A program made the translations under genes and the position numbers. Below the pieces are notes generated by a model. The model saw nothing but the letters and a program-made list of their open reading frames with translations. It had not been told where the DNA came from and ran no database searches. This document shows positions 4,417-5,641 of a stretch of 5,641 nucleotides of DNA, in pieces; the first letter of the stretch is position 1; each line of letters starts with the position of its first letter. Source of the DNA: Desulfobacterales bacterium (lineage in GTDB: Bacteria; Desulfobacterota; Desulfobacteria; Desulfobacterales; UBA5852); NCBI GenBank assembly GCA_030066455.1, contig JASJBQ010000309.1, positions 1 through 5,641 of the forward strand, read 5' to 3'.

Positions 4417-5641
4417 TCAGCCGATAAGACCCACCACGGCCCCCGTCATACAGGTGGCCAGGGTCCCGGCCACGATCGAGCGGATGCCCAGCGCGACGAT
4501 TTCCTCGCGGCGCTCCGGGGCCATGGTCCCCATCCCGCCGATCATGATCCCCAGGCTGCCCGGATTGGCGAATCCGCACATGGCGTAGGTCATGATGAGC
4601 CGGCTGCGACTGCTGAGGGTGTCTTCGGGCAGACGGCTGAGGTCGATATAGGCGATCAGTTCGTTGAGCATGGTTTTCGTGCCCATGAGGCTGCCGGCCG
4701 CTGCCGCCTCTCCGGCCGGGACCCCCATCAGAAATGCCACCGGCGCCATGAGCCAACCAAGCAGCCGCTGCAGCGAGAGGGACTCTCCGCCCACCCGGGG
4801 GCCAAAACCCAGCAGCAGGTTGATCAGCGAGACGCAGGCCAGGAGCACCAGCAGCATGGCCACGACGTTGATCAGCAGCGTGACCCCCTGAAGGGTGCCC
4901 TTGGTGAGAGCGTCCATCGCGCTGGCGGCCGGTTCGGGTGCGGTGAGCACGCCCGAGGTCAGCGGACGTGTTTCCGGCACCATGATTTTGGCCAGCATGA
5001 TGGCGGCGGGCGCGCTGATGATCGAGGCCGTCAGGATGTGGCCCATGGCATCCGGCACGGCACCGGAGAGAATGCTGGCGTAAAGCACCATGACCGTACC
5101 GGCGATGGTGGCCATGCCGCAGGTCATCAGGGTGAAGATTTCACTGCGGGTCATGATTTTGAGATAGGGCCGGATGAATAGCGGGGCTTCGACCATGCCC
5201 ACGAAAATGTTGGCGGCCACCCCCAGCCCCTCGGTTCCGCCGACGCGCATGGTCCGCTGCAGGCACCAGGCGAATCCGCGCACCACCAGCGGCAGGATCT
5301 TCCAGTAGAACAGCACCGAAGACAGGGCGCTCATCAGCAGGATGAGCGGCAGGGCCTGGAAGGCGAAGATGAAACTGTTCTGCGGGTATTTGAGCTCGAA
5401 CGGCAGTTCGCCGCCGCCGACATAGCCGAAAACGAAAGAGGTGCCGGCCCGGGTGGACTGCTCCAGTGCCAGAATGACCTGATTGAGGGCCAGAAAGGCT
5501 TCGCGCACGAAAGGCCCTTTGAGAAGAATGATGCCCAGCGCGAGTTGAAGCCCCAGGCCGGTAAAAACCAACTGCCAGGTGACGGCCCGCCGGTTCTCGC
5601 TGATTCCCCACGCCAGGGCCACGAAGGCCACCAGTCCGAGC
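4417..5641 (-). CDS. Concentrative nucleoside transporter (NupC/CNT family), partial at the N-terminus
   Basis: An inner-membrane symporter that imports nucleosides using a cation gradient (H+ or Na+). The frame is open from the window edge to TGA at 4417-4419, giving 408 complete codons. The visible N-terminus (LGLVAFVALAWGISENRRAV) matches the usual first helix and SENR motif of the family, so only a few residues lie beyond the window; the in-frame GTG at 5629-5631 is probably internal. Family landmarks in order are FVFGYVGGG, the conserved GGTEGLGVAANIFVGMVEAP core with its two key Glu residues, IRPYLKIMTRSEIFTLMTCG, MGTKTMLNELIAY, YAMCGFANPGSLGIMIGGMG and a C-terminal APERREEI. The NIFVGMxEAPL form resembles the animal-CNT-like branch more than E. 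coli NupC. Hydrophobic segments occur throughout. No pathway partner is visible downstream; exact substrate preference and coupling ion cannot be read. Confidence 0.93.
   Translation of the reverse strand, partial: LGLVAFVALAWGISENRRAVTWQLVFTGLGLQLALGIILLKGPFVREAFLALNQVILALEQSTRAGTSFVFGYVGGGELPFELKYPQNSFIFAFQALPLILLMSALSSVLFYWKILPLVVRGFAWCLQRTMRVGGTEGLGVAANIFVGMVEAPLFIRPYLKIMTRSEIFTLMTCGMATIAGTVMVLYASILSGAVPDAMGHILTASIISAPAAIMLAKIMVPETRPLTSGVLTAPEPAASAMDALTKGTLQGVTLLINVVAMLLVLLACVSLINLLLGFGPRVGGESLSLQRLLGWLMAPVAFLMGVPAGEAAAAGSLMGTKTMLNELIAYIDLSRLPEDTLSSRSRLIMTYAMCGFANPGSLGIMIGGMGTMAPERREEIVALGIRSIVAGTLATCMTGAVVGLIG

Overview
The window looks like chromosomal DNA of a GC-rich, diderm (outer-membrane-bearing) bacterium. 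Two predicted secreted lipoproteins, a PgaB-like deacetylase, LysM/TPR proteins and a single-membrane-anchor sensor fit a deltaproteobacterial (Desulfobacterota-type) sulfate reducer. That assignment is an inference from style and codon use, not something the sequence proves. I see no rRNA, tRNA, CRISPR array, integrase, transposase or intact insertion sequence.

Layout: (1) 1-431, minus strand: the N-terminal part of a membrane-anchored sensor-like protein, cut by the window edge. (2) 432-775: a divergent intergenic region with a good sigma70-like promoter for the sensor gene, a strong plus-strand intrinsic terminator with no plus-strand gene before it, and a weak candidate promoter for the next gene. 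(3) 776-3452, plus strand: a two-gene unit separated by 7 nt, encoding a NodB-type (CE4) polysaccharide deacetylase lipoprotein and then a 538-residue TPR-LysM-LysM-TPR lipoprotein. (4) 3507-3532: a compact hairpin terminator that probably serves both converging transcripts. (5) 3532-4182, minus strand: an unrecognised protein with two membrane segments, starting at GTG behind a very good ribosome binding site. (6) 4183-4416: a gap with a possible promoter and a GC-rich palindrome. (7) 4417-5641, minus strand: a concentrative nucleoside transporter (NupC/CNT family), complete at its C-terminus and missing only a few N-terminal residues beyond the window.

The deacetylase/LysM pair is the biological centre. 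Both products carry lipoprotein signals. The deacetylase has a degenerate LysM-like module in front of its catalytic domain, and the partner has two canonical LysM modules between TPR blocks. This suggests a glycan-binding, glycan-deacetylating complex in the periplasm, acting on peptidoglycan or an amino-sugar exopolysaccharide. The divergent sensor may respond to envelope state, but nothing here proves a regulatory link. The nucleoside transporter and the small membrane protein appear functionally separate from that pair.
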